Made by a program: the position numbers and the translations under genes. This document shows, piece by piece, positions 49,862-58,167 of a stretch of DNA of 64,000 nt. Source of the stretch: Nitrosococcus watsonii C-113 (GTDB taxonomy: Bacteria; Pseudomonadota; Gammaproteobacteria; Nitrosococcales; Nitrosococcaceae); the NCBI RefSeq assembly GCF_000143085.1, contig NC_014315.1, positions 2,882,001 to 2,946,000 on the forward strand. Direction: 5' to 3'. Position 1 is the stretch's first letter. Every line of letters begins with the position of its first letter. Below the pieces are notes generated by a model. That model saw nothing but the letters and a program-made list of their open reading frames with translations. It had not been told where the DNA came from and made no database searches.

Positions 49862-50124
49862 ACGAGCTTTCATCAAAACGCTACTCAGCAGCCCTCCTCC
49901 CTCTCACCCCCCTTAGCATCCTCAAGTTTTCCCGCTATTGGCAGATAACCCTCTTACGGGATGAGGGTGTTGACCGCCCAGGACCCACGGCACGGAAAGG
50001 GGAAACAATTATTTTCCCCAACGCCTCAAGTCCCTCATCCCCAGTCCGATATAAATAGGGAAAGGATAGCGCCCGAAGGCGCCAATCAAGACACAACCAT
50101 GCTAAATGCTAAGGAGCACGATTG
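49862..50124 (+). repeat. Leader repeat, copy 1 (upstream of paralogue 2)
   Basis: These 263 bases match 51646-51908 with a constant offset of 1784, no gaps and two substitutions (near 49912 and at 49968). Weaker similarity extends left to about 49780. Inside are: CCCTC (49949-49953); GGGATGAGGG (49958-49967) and its perfect complement CCCTCATCCC (50032-50041); GGGGAAA/TTTCCCC (49999-50019); a TATAAAT at 50050-50056; GCGCC-CGAA-GGCGC (50069-50082); and AAGGAG before the ATG. GAGGG at 49963-49967 can pair with either CCCTC or the distal arm. If TATAAAT is the -10, the GCGCC hairpin would lie near the mRNA 5' end. Confidence 0.85.
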
Positions 50125-51417
50125 ATGAAACGTTATACGCTAATACTCGGCACCGCAGTGGCCGCCTCTTTGTTAAGCACCCCCCTCCTGGCCCTGGACC
50201 GGGCCAATACCTCCCAAAAAGGCAGTTTGCTGGTGTTCCCGAAAGTGGATGTGAGCGGGAATCACAACACCCTTATTCGTATCCAGAATGACTATTCCGA
50301 CTCCGTGAGCCTGAAATGCTACTGGAAAAATGGCACCAAGTTCTTGAGAGATTTTCAACTTGAACTGACCAAGTTTCAGCCCATCTGGATCAGCGCCAAG
50401 GACGGGGGTGGCACCTACGCTGTACCGCCGTTTCCTGTGTACCAGCCCGCAGTTGAGGGCCAGGACGCGGTTCCATACCAGCCTGAGGAGACAGACCCCG
50501 ATACTGGTGCGGTTATCACGCCTTCCCAACCGGCCCAGCCCGCGATTCCAGCCCAGCCCGCACAGAATATCAATCAAGACTATCTGGATAAAATAGGTTA
50601 TACCATAGACGAGAATGGCGACATCTCCCCTTCCGGTTCCAGCGAAGTCGGGCTGCCAGCCAATGCCACAACGGCAGGCGAGCTGCAATGCTGGGCGGTA
50701 GGCGCCGGGGGCGAAATTCGCTGGAACCATCTGGCTGGCTCGGCCACCGTGGTGGACGCCACCAAGGGAACGGCCTACGACTACAACGCCTGGGGTTTCC
50801 GCTGCCTGGTGGGGGGCAATGGCGAGGAATGCGTGGTAGCCGATGCGGGTCGACTAGACCTGGATGGCGCCGAATACGAAGCCTGCCCGAAAAAACTCAT
50901 GGGCCATTTTAGCCCGGCGGACGAGGAGATAGTGGATGGCGTTTTTGTGACCCAAAATGAACTGACCATTGCCTCCTGTAATCAGGATCTGGATGTGGCG
51001 AACCAGCAGTTTCATTTCACCATGCTAAGTTTTAACGTCTGGAACGAGCAGGAAGTTAAATACACCGGCGCCTCTCAGTGCATGGACAGCTGGCATTCTG
51101 GACTGCTTGGTGAGATGCAGAACAATGGCGAGCACTTCACCGCCGAGAGCCTTATGAGCAAGGTAGCCCGCTTCAAGGTCAAGGGGTTCAAGAGCACGAC
51201 CTGCGAGCAGGCGGATGACGAAGACACCTATGAGGTTGACGAGAGTATCGTCACCGAAGACGCGGGGCTGCTCGGGGTCATGGCCACCACCTACGAGTTT
51301 GGAACAGGGACTGGCTTTTACGACGAGACAGGCACCTCCCTGCGCGGGGTAGGCAACATGAACGGCTTTATCGCCTACGATTCAGATGGGGAAATTGAGG
51401 AGCGTTCCGCCCGCTAA
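50125..51417 (+). CDS. Exported eight-cysteine protein, tandem paralogue 2
   Basis: 430 aa, the longest of the three. The signal peptide (TAVAASLLSTPLLA) is cleaved after residue 23, giving LDRANTSQKGSLLVFPKVD. All eight cysteines of paralogue 1 are kept in the same contexts. The extra length is one insertion between PPFP and GELQCWAV, about residues 108-190, rich in Pro, Gln and Ala (for example PAQPAIPAQPAQ). It ends EIEERSAR. The first ~90 bases are nearly identical to paralogue 3, after which the two diverge. It has its own leader and a strong terminator, so it is a separate transcription unit. Function unknown. Confidence 0.85.
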   Translation: MKRYTLILGTAVAASLLSTPLLALDRANTSQKGSLLVFPKVDVSGNHNTLIRIQNDYSDSVSLKCYWKNGTKFLRDFQLELTKFQPIWISAKDGGGTYAVPPFPVYQPAVEGQDAVPYQPEETDPDTGAVITPSQPAQPAIPAQPAQNINQDYLDKIGYTIDENGDISPSGSSEVGLPANATTAGELQCWAVGAGGEIRWNHLAGSATVVDATKGTAYDYNAWGFRCLVGGNGEECVVADAGRLDLDGAEYEACPKKLMGHFSPADEEIVDGVFVTQNELTIASCNQDLDVANQQFHFTMLSFNVWNEQEVKYTGASQCMDSWHSGLLGEMQNNGEHFTAESLMSKVARFKVKGFKSTTCEQADDEDTYEVDESIVTEDAGLLGVMATTYEFGTGTGFYDETGTSLRGVGNMNGFIAYDSDGEIEERSAR

Positions 51418-51480
51418 GCTACCCCTCAGCTCTCAAGCAGCGCTGGCGGTCAAGAACAACGCTGATATTCAACCAACCAC

Positions 51481-51510
51481 GGGCCCGCCTCAAAGGCGGG
51501 CCTTTTCTTG
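51481..51510 (+). terminator. Strong intrinsic terminator after paralogue 2
   Basis: A perfect 9-bp stem GGCCCGCCT / AGGCGGGCC with a CAA triloop (51482-51502) is followed by TTTTCTTG. It lies 64 bases after the stop codon. Confidence 0.9.
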
Positions 51511-51645
51511 TGTGTAGCTCCTTCACCGGTCACTGCGAATGCCTGCGAAAAGCGTCAACCGCTAAGTTGGCCTCCCTGCTACCGCACGCCTTTTGGGCTT
51601 TCCCGGCGCCAGCCTGGCCGACCTCCTGCCCCCCCCGTAACGCCT

Positions 51646-51908
51646 ACGAGCTTTCATCAAAACGCTACTCAGCAGCCCTCCTCCCTCTCACCCCCGTTAG
51701 CATCCTCAAGTTTTCCCGCTATTGGCAGATAACCCTCTTACGGGATGAGGGCGTTGACCGCCCAGGACCCACGGCACGGAAAGGGGAAACAATTATTTTC
51801 CCCAACGCCTCAAGTCCCTCATCCCCAGTCCGATATAAATAGGGAAAGGATAGCGCCCGAAGGCGCCAATCAAGACACAACCATGCTAAATGCTAAGGAG
51901 CACGATTG
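51646..51908 (+). repeat. Leader repeat, copy 2 (upstream of paralogue 3)
   Basis: Near-identical to 49862-50124 (261 of 263 bases by eye). All pairing elements are kept: GGGATGAGGG at 51742-51751, CCCTCATCCC at 51816-51825, GGGGAAA/TTTCCCC at 51783-51803, TATAAAT at 51834-51840 and GCGCC-CGAA-GGCGC at 51853-51866. The sequence to the left, back to terminator 2, is related to the copy-1 flank but has several differences. Confidence 0.85.
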
Positions 51909-53138
51909 ATGAAACGTTATACGCTAATACTCGGCACAGCAGTGGCCGCCTCTTTGTTAAGCACCCCCCTCCTGGCCCTGGACCGGGCCAATACCTCCGA
52001 GAGAGGCAGCTTGCTGGTGTTCCCGAAAGTGGATGTGAGCGAGAATCACAATACCCTTATTCGTCTCGAGAACGATTATTTCGAACCCGTGAACCTGAAA
52101 TGCTACTGGAAAAATGGCACCAAGTTCTTAACCGACTTTCAGCTGGAGCTGAAAGAAAACCAGCCCATCTGGATCAGCGCCAAGGACGGAAAAGGCACCT
52201 ACGCTGTACCGCCGTTTCCCCAATCCAGCAATTGGGACTATGTATCTACGGTAGATGACGATGAGGATCATGGCGAGTCTTATTTCTCCAGCCCAGTTCA
52301 GTTACCAGACGATGCCGCGCAGAAGGGCGAGCTGCAATGCTGGGCGGTGAACGGGGCCGGGGACAGCGAAATCCGCTGGAACCATCTGGCCGGCTCAGCC
52401 ACCGTGATGGACACTGCCGATAACACCGCCTTTGAGTACAACGCCTGGAATTTCCGCTGCCTGGTCGGTAACACAGGGGACGAATGCGTGATAGCCGATA
52501 TCGGCAAGCTGGACCTGGATGGCGCCGAATACGAAGCCTGCCCGAAGAAACTCGTCGGTCATTTTAGCCCGAAAGAGACCGATCTTGTTAAGAGCGAATT
52601 GGGGGCTGATACTCTTGGGGACCTTCAGGTAACCCAAAATGAGCTGACCATTGCCTCCTGCAATCAGGATCTGACCCAGGACCAGCAGTTCCACTTCACC
52701 AAGCTGAAATTTAATGTCTGGAACGAGCAGGAAACCAAATACACCGGCGCCTATCAGTGTATGGATAGCTGGCACTCAGTATTGCTCGATGGTGGCATTC
52801 AGAACAATGGTGACCACTTCACCGCCAATAGCCTCCGGACCGATGTGGCCCGCTTTAAGGTCAAGGGGATGAAAAGCAGCGTCTGCGAACGCCCGAGTAT
52901 CCAACCGTCTGGCTACTTCCCCTTCTCTGCTGAGGCCATTGTGACCGAAGAGACCGGGCTGCTAGGGGTTCTGGCCACCAACTACGATATTGTGGCTGTG
53001 GATGACGCCGAAGCAGAACCACCAACCACAAAAACAGCAAAAGGCGCGACAGGCTCCCCACTGCACATGTTGGGTAAAATGAGCGGCTTTATCACCTACG
53101 ACCCAGCAGAACCGATTGAGGAGCGTCCTGCCCGCTAA
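51909..53138 (+). CDS. Exported eight-cysteine protein, tandem paralogue 3
   Basis: 409 aa. The signal peptide is nearly the same as in paralogue 2; the mature start is LDRANTSERGSLLVFPKVD. All eight cysteines are in register with the other copies. The variable segment between PPFP and GELQCW is short and acidic (VDDDEDHGE). A second variable segment lies before the C-terminus (DDAEAEPPTTKTAKG). It ends PIEERPAR. Its RNA-level signals match paralogue 2: same leader, same AAGGAG ribosome site, own terminator. Expression control is therefore probably shared, while the protein surfaces differ. Confidence 0.85.
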   Translation: MKRYTLILGTAVAASLLSTPLLALDRANTSERGSLLVFPKVDVSENHNTLIRLENDYFEPVNLKCYWKNGTKFLTDFQLELKENQPIWISAKDGKGTYAVPPFPQSSNWDYVSTVDDDEDHGESYFSSPVQLPDDAAQKGELQCWAVNGAGDSEIRWNHLAGSATVMDTADNTAFEYNAWNFRCLVGNTGDECVIADIGKLDLDGAEYEACPKKLVGHFSPKETDLVKSELGADTLGDLQVTQNELTIASCNQDLTQDQQFHFTKLKFNVWNEQETKYTGAYQCMDSWHSVLLDGGIQNNGDHFTANSLRTDVARFKVKGMKSSVCERPSIQPSGYFPFSAEAIVTEETGLLGVLATNYDIVAVDDAEAEPPTTKTAKGATGSPLHMLGKMSGFITYDPAEPIEERPAR

Positions 53139-53182
53139 GGCTAACGCCCCCTCAAACTTTAACAACACTGACCCTTCCTCCA

Positions 53183-53214
53183 GGGGCCCGCCTTAAAGGC
53201 AGGCCCCTTTTCTT
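53183..53214 (+). terminator. Intrinsic terminator after paralogue 3
   Basis: GGGGCC-C-GCCTT...AAGGC-A-GGCCCC (53183-53206) gives a long GC-rich stem with one internal C/A mismatch, followed by TTTTCTT. Confidence 0.85.
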
Positions 53215-53320
53215 ATGGCTCTAAAAAAGCGCCGTAGCTCCACGGAATTGGTATCCCGTGACTCCCGATGCAACGCCTCTAACCTTTTCCAGCAACATAC
53301 AATTTCTGGCACGCCAGGCG

Positions 53321-54568
53321 CTAGCTAGCACCACGGGCCTGCAAGTGAGCTAGACGCACCGGCGCAGGAGGATGAGAATCATAAACCGCCGAATGGAGGG
53401 GATCGGGAGTTAAGGTGCCTGCATTTTCTTGATAAAGTTTGACTAAGGCCTGGGCTAACGCCTGACTATGGGTCATGTTAACGGCGAACTCATCCGCTTC
53501 AAATTCATAACGGCGGGAGAGATAAGTCAATAAAGGGTGAAGAAAAAAGGTGAGCACCGGCGCTACCAACATAAACAATGCCAAAGCCATATAGTGAGAA
53601 GGATAGCCAACGCCTAGGCCCTGGTAAAAGGCGGGCTGGGCACTCAGCCAACCTAATAAGGCCAGCCCGGCAAAGCTAAGCAGCGCCATCATGCTTAAAT
53701 TTTTAAAAATATGGCGACGCTTAAAATGGCCTAGCTCATGGGCTAATACGGCCTCAATTTGTTCCGGATTGAGGGACTCCAGTAAAGTATCGAAAAAAAC
53801 GATCCGCTTATTGTTCCCAAGCCCGGTGAAATAAGCATTACCATGCCCGGAACGGCGCGAGCCGTCCATCACAAAAATGCCCTGGCTTTTAAAACCACAG
53901 CGGGCCAGCAAGCCCTCGACCCGCTGTCTGAGGCTCTCATCCGGCAGGGGTGTAAACGTATTAAACAGAGGGGCAATAAAGGCAGGATAAGCCCACATCA
54001 TCAAAAAAACGAAACCTAACCATGACAGCCACAGATACAGCCACCAGTAATTCCCCGCATGCTCCATCAGCCACAGAGCACCCGCCGCAAGGGGAACACC
54101 CAGCATGAGCATTAGCGCTCCCTGTTTGAGGAAATCCTGAAAAAATAGCGTCCCTGTCATCCGATTAAAGCCAAATTTTTGTTCTAGCACAAAAGTTCGA
54201 TAAATTCTCACCGGCAGCTCAAGTAAGGTTCCGATCAACACAAAACTGAGCAGTACGGCAACCCCCGTCCCAAGGTCACTCCAACCCAGCTTCCGCCACA
54301 GACTATCCAGCCATGTCAGCCCCCCGCCCAGGGTCCACAGCAACACAATCGCAATGCCTAATCCCTTGCTAGCGATACCTACCTGGAGCTTGGCTACCGT
54401 ATAGTCAGCCGCTTTTTGATGGGCTGCCAGTGAAATATGATCCTGAAAAAGCAAGGGAACCTGGGCCCGATGTAACCGCACATGGCGAAACTGGCGGCGC
54501 GCCAACCATACTTCCAAGATCCACATCAAACCGAGAAAAGCTAAAAACAGAACACTATAGAGATTCAT
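53321..54568 (-). CDS. Ste24-type M48 metallopeptidase (CaaX protease 1-like)
   Basis: 415 aa from the ATG at 54568 (MNLYSVLFLAFLG); upstream in-frame starts exist but add no conserved sequence. Multiple membrane helices flank a zinc site VLAHELGHFKRRHI (about residues 273-286), with the third ligand region YEFEADEFAVNM at about 347-358. FGFNRMTGTLFFQDFLKQ and VMDGSRRSGHGNAYFTGLG are hallmarks of the Ste24 subfamily. Bacteria lack CaaX prenylation, so it likely acts in membrane-protein quality control. It is the second M48 peptidase in the window. It is divergent from orn. Confidence 0.9.
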   Translation of the reverse strand: MNLYSVLFLAFLGLMWILEVWLARRQFRHVRLHRAQVPLLFQDHISLAAHQKAADYTVAKLQVGIASKGLGIAIVLLWTLGGGLTWLDSLWRKLGWSDLGTGVAVLLSFVLIGTLLELPVRIYRTFVLEQKFGFNRMTGTLFFQDFLKQGALMLMLGVPLAAGALWLMEHAGNYWWLYLWLSWLGFVFLMMWAYPAFIAPLFNTFTPLPDESLRQRVEGLLARCGFKSQGIFVMDGSRRSGHGNAYFTGLGNNKRIVFFDTLLESLNPEQIEAVLAHELGHFKRRHIFKNLSMMALLSFAGLALLGWLSAQPAFYQGLGVGYPSHYMALALFMLVAPVLTFFLHPLLTYLSRRYEFEADEFAVNMTHSQALAQALVKLYQENAGTLTPDPLHSAVYDSHPPAPVRLAHLQARGAS

Positions 54569-54657
54569 GGCAATCATCTTAAATTGAAACCTGTGAGGGA
54601 GAGTAGCTTCTGATAGAATGCGGTGCAAGTTATCTTACATTGATTGGCGACCCAGCT

Positions 54658-55209
54658 ATGACCCAGGACTCCAGCAACTTAATCTGGCTAGATCTAGAAA
54701 TGAGCGGTCTTAATACGACCCAGGACGTTATCCTCGAAATCGCAACCGTAGTGACGGATAGTCAACTTAACGTTATCGAGGAAGGGCCCGTGATTGCTAT
54801 CCATCAAAAAAACACCATTTTAGATAATATGGACGAATGGAATACCCGCCAACATCATAAATCCGGTCTGGTCGAACGGGTACGCCAAAGCCTCATCAAC
54901 GAAGCAACCGCCGAGCAGCAGACGCTAGCATTTTTAAACCGCCATACCCCTGCCAATAGTTCACCCATGTGTGGCAACAGCATTTGCCAGGATCGGCGTT
55001 TCCTGGCCCGTTACATGCCAAAATTGGAGGCCCATTTCCACTACCGCAACTTGGACGTCAGCACCCTTAAAGAACTGGCTAAACGTTGGGCACCAGAGAT
55101 CGCTAAGGGGTTCAAAAAAGAAAATACTCATCTTGCCCTAGCCGATGTCCATGAATCCATCCAGGAACTGCTTTATTATCGAACCCATTTCCTGCACTTG
55201 CCAGATTAA
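54658..55209 (+). CDS. orn: Oligoribonuclease
   Basis: 183 aa DEDDh 3'-5' exoribonuclease that degrades dinucleotides, including pGpG from c-di-GMP breakdown. DEDD residues: LDLEMSGL (Asp/Glu, about 11-18), [10 protein letters not shown] (Asp at about 110), and the final H..D in [11 protein letters not shown] (about 158-168). [12 protein letters not shown] is typical. The ATG at 54658 gives the family-standard N-terminus; a TTG 18 bases earlier is unlikely. It converges on queG with 3 bases between the stops. Confidence 0.96.
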   Translation: MTQDSSNLIWLDLEMSGLNTTQDVILEIATVVTDSQLNVIEEGPVIAIHQKNTILDNMDEWNTRQHHKSGLVERVRQSLINEATAEQQTLAFLNRHTPANSSPMCGNSICQDRRFLARYMPKLEAHFHYRNLDVSTLKELAKRWAPEIAKGFKKENTHLALADVHESIQELLYYRTHFLHLPD

Positions 55210-55212
55210 CAG

Positions 55213-56319
55213 TTAATCCCTCTCTTCCTGGCGGATTGGAACGGCTCTTTTGCGTCGTTGCTCTTCCAAAGCCCACATTACATGTTCCCGCACTAAAGGC
55301 GACGGATGATCAGCGCGGGAACGGAGAGCATGAACAATCTCTGGGCGGGGCGCGGCGTTGCCCAAAGCCACGGCAATATTGCGCAGCCAACCCACATACC
55401 CAATGCGGCGAATCGCCGAACCTTCGGTTCGGGATAAAAATTCCTCCTCGCTCCAGGCGAACAAATCCAGCAATTGAGGGGCTTCCAGTCCATGTCGAGG
55501 GTGGAAATCCTGCTCCCCGGTTACCTGGGCATAACGATTCCAGGGACAAATGAGCTGGCAATCATCACAGCCGTAGATCCGATTGCCGATCAAAGGCCGC
55601 AGAGATTCTGGAATAGCGCCGCGCAGCTCTATAGTCAGATAGGAAATACAGCGGCGCGCATCCAGCTGATAAGGCGCCACAATGGCCTGGGTAGGACAAA
55701 TATCGATACACGCCCGGCAACTTCCGCAATGGCTGGTTGTTGCCCCATCCAGCGGCAAAGGTAAATCGGTATAGATTTCTCCGAGAAAAAACCATGAGCC
55801 AACATCACGGGCCAGAAGATTGGTATGCTTGCCGATCCAGCCTAGTCCCGCCTTTGCCGCCAACGCCTTTTCCATCACCGGAGCACTGTCGCTAAAAACC
55901 CGATAACCAAAAGGCCCAATAGCCGCTTCAATTTGCTTTGCCAATTGCTGGAGCCGCTTCCGCAATACTTTATGGTAATCCCGCCCCAACGCATAACGGG
56001 AAATATAACCACGGGAATCATCTTTCAGAATATGCCAAGGATTATCCTCCGTCTCAGGCCAGTAATCCATCCGTGCTGAAATAACTCGCAGGGTTCCCGG
56101 AACCAATTCCTCGGGGCGGGTACGCTTGAGACCATGCCGGGCCATATAGTCCATCTCTCCATGGCGTCCAGTCTGAAGCCAGGCCAATAAATGCTGTTCA
56201 GCCTCCCCCAATTCAATATCGGCGATACCTACCTGCTGAAAACCTAGCTGACAACCCCACTGCTTGATGTCAGCGGCTAGGGTATGAAGATCGGGCCCCG
56301 TTTTTTCTACTCCATGCAT
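55213..56319 (-). CDS. queG: Epoxyqueuosine reductase
   Basis: 368 aa. QueG makes the last step of queuosine synthesis in tRNA using cobalamin and two [4Fe-4S] clusters. The catalytic region YISRYALGRDYHKVLRKRL (about 105-123) and SDSAPVMEKALAAKAGLGWIG-type loops are present. Two cluster motifs follow: CGSCRACIDICPTQAI (about 190-205) and CDDCQLICPWN (about 243-253). Length is normal (E. coli 379 aa). It is convergent with orn and divergent from nnr. Confidence 0.95.
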   Translation of the reverse strand: MHGVEKTGPDLHTLAADIKQWGCQLGFQQVGIADIELGEAEQHLLAWLQTGRHGEMDYMARHGLKRTRPEELVPGTLRVISARMDYWPETEDNPWHILKDDSRGYISRYALGRDYHKVLRKRLQQLAKQIEAAIGPFGYRVFSDSAPVMEKALAAKAGLGWIGKHTNLLARDVGSWFFLGEIYTDLPLPLDGATTSHCGSCRACIDICPTQAIVAPYQLDARRCISYLTIELRGAIPESLRPLIGNRIYGCDDCQLICPWNRYAQVTGEQDFHPRHGLEAPQLLDLFAWSEEEFLSRTEGSAIRRIGYVGWLRNIAVALGNAAPRPEIVHALRSRADHPSPLVREHVMWALEEQRRKRAVPIRQEERD

Positions 56320-56670
56320 GACGTTTATAGTTTCATTGCTGATGATGGCTTCCCCGTTGTCGAGAAGGACTGCCCGTTTCTTAAGCTATTACGGAGTTTT
56401 TACCTGCCTTACGCAAGCATCTACTGGCTGCCTTTCCATCTTATTTGAAGTTTAAATGATGAGCTTCCTATGGATGTCAGAGCCAACCTACGCTTGTAGC
56501 CTCGCCCGATCCGGGCAAGGGTTTCCCCTGGATTTTTGCTACTATAGGCTGGATTCCTACCCTAGCTCAGGGTAGAACCACCCGTACATAGTATTAAACG
56601 CTGGTAAGTACTGACCCATAAGATCCCTGCTCCTCATTTCAAAATAACAACATCCATCGAGGTACCCCAA
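56320..56670. other. 351-base divergent gap between queG and nnr
   Basis: No gene seen. Two short hairpins stand out: GCCCG-ATC-CGGGC at 56504-56516 and CTACCCT-AGCTC-AGGGTAG at 56557-56575. Neither is followed by a T-run. Start-proximal GAGG at 56660-56663 serves nnr. I looked for a tRNA around the second hairpin and found no cloverleaf. Confidence 0.4.
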
Positions 56671-58167
56671 ATGGCTATTCTCCCCCTTAATTTATACACA
56701 GCTGCCCAAGTACGTGAATTGGACAGGCGCACCATTGAAGAGTTTGGCATACCTGGCGCCACGTTAATGGAACGGGCTGGTAAGGCTTCCCTAGAACAAC
56801 TACGCACACACTGGCCACAAGCACAACGCTTAGTGATTGTCTGCGGGGTCGGCAACAATGGTGGCGACGGCTATGTCCTGGCCCGCCTAGCCCGTAAGGC
56901 CGAAATGTATGTATCCATCTATCAGCTAGGCGATGATAGCAAGCTCGGTCCCGATGCCCAAGCCGCACGGCAAATGCTATTAGACAGCGGTATGGAAATC
57001 CTTCCCTTCCAACCCCAAGCACTCCGCTCCGCGGATGTGGTCATAGATGCTATTTTCGGCACAGGACTCAGCCGGGGAGTCACGGGCCAGTGGGCCGAAG
57101 CTATCGAAGCCATCAATGCCTGTGGACAACCGGTGTTTGCCATGGATATCCCCTCTGGGCTCCATGCCGATACCGGGAATATCCTGGGTGTCGCCATCCA
57201 AGCCCACGTGACCGCTACCTTTGGGGGTCTCAAACAAGGGATGTTCACCTATCTGGGTCCGGATTACTGTGGCGAGATTACATTCGACTCCCTTAGTATT
57301 CCTCCCGAAGCCTATCATGGGGTAGCACCTTCGGCCCGCCGCATTATCCTGGAAGATCACATCACCAAACTCCCTTCCCGTGCCAAGGCAGGCCATAAAG
57401 GCGATTACGGTCATGTTGTTATCATTGGAGGCGAAAGAGGAATGCCAGGGGCCGCACGCATGGCGGGGGAAGCAGCTTATCGGGTAGGGGCGGGGCTGGT
57501 CAGTATCGCCACCCGGGAGAAACATGCCTCCCTACTCAACCTAGCCCGCCCAGAATTAATGTGCTACGGGGTAGAAAGCGCTGAAGAGTTAAAACTGTTG
57601 CTGAACAAGGCCACTACCATTGTCGTTGGCCCAGGCCTAGGCCAGGATCTTTGGGGTCAAACGATGCTCGCCGAGGCGCTTAACCATTCCCATCCTCTGG
57701 TAGTGGATGCGGATGCCCTTAATCTGCTAGCCAGTCAGCCCCATCAGCATAACCGTTGGATCATGACCCCCCATCCCGGCGAAGCATCACGGCTGCTGAA
57801 TATTAATATTGAAGAAATACAAGCAGACCGTTTTGCCGCGGTCCAAGCCCTTCAACAACGCTACGGCGGGGTTGCGGTACTCAAAGGAAACGGGTCTCTG
57901 GTATGTGCCACGAATCATCCCCTAGGGCTATGCACGGCGGGCAATCCAGGCATGGCCAGCGGTGGTATGGGGGATGTCCTCTCCGGGGCCATCGCCGGCC
58001 TGCTGGCGCAAGGACTGACCCTGAGTGATGCAGCCCATTTAGGGGTAACGATCCATGCTATGGCTGGCGATCGCGCTGCCCGTGAAGGAGGTGAACGGGG
58101 TCTGCTAGCAGGCGATTTAATGGAACATTTGCGACGACTGGCCAACCTTCAACAAATGGGCCAATGA
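56671..58167 (+). CDS. nnr: Bifunctional NAD(P)H-hydrate epimerase / ADP-dependent NAD(P)H-hydrate dehydratase
   Basis: 498 aa. It repairs damaged hydrated NADH and NADPH. The N-terminal YjeF epimerase domain (about 1-215) has GVGNNGGDGYVLARL, DAIFGTGLSR and MDIPSGLHADTG. The C-terminal dehydratase domain (about 225-490, ribokinase-like) has HKGDYGHVVIIGG, VVGPGLGQD, MTPHPGEASRLL and GNPGMASGGMGDVLSG. Length matches E. coli YjeF/Nnr (515 aa). The stop overlaps the tsaE start as ATGA. Confidence 0.96.
   Translation: MAILPLNLYTAAQVRELDRRTIEEFGIPGATLMERAGKASLEQLRTHWPQAQRLVIVCGVGNNGGDGYVLARLARKAEMYVSIYQLGDDSKLGPDAQAARQMLLDSGMEILPFQPQALRSADVVIDAIFGTGLSRGVTGQWAEAIEAINACGQPVFAMDIPSGLHADTGNILGVAIQAHVTATFGGLKQGMFTYLGPDYCGEITFDSLSIPPEAYHGVAPSARRIILEDHITKLPSRAKAGHKGDYGHVVIIGGERGMPGAARMAGEAAYRVGAGLVSIATREKHASLLNLARPELMCYGVESAEELKLLLNKATTIVVGPGLGQDLWGQTMLAEALNHSHPLVVDADALNLLASQPHQHNRWIMTPHPGEASRLLNINIEEIQADRFAAVQALQQRYGGVAVLKGNGSLVCATNHPLGLCTAGNPGMASGGMGDVLSGAIAGLLAQGLTLSDAAHLGVTIHAMAGDRAAREGGERGLLAGDLMEHLRRLANLQQMGQ

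Noticed and set aside
56557-56575. CTACCCT hairpin considered as part of a tRNA or a terminator
   Set aside because: No cloverleaf arms or T-loop flank it, and no T-run follows.
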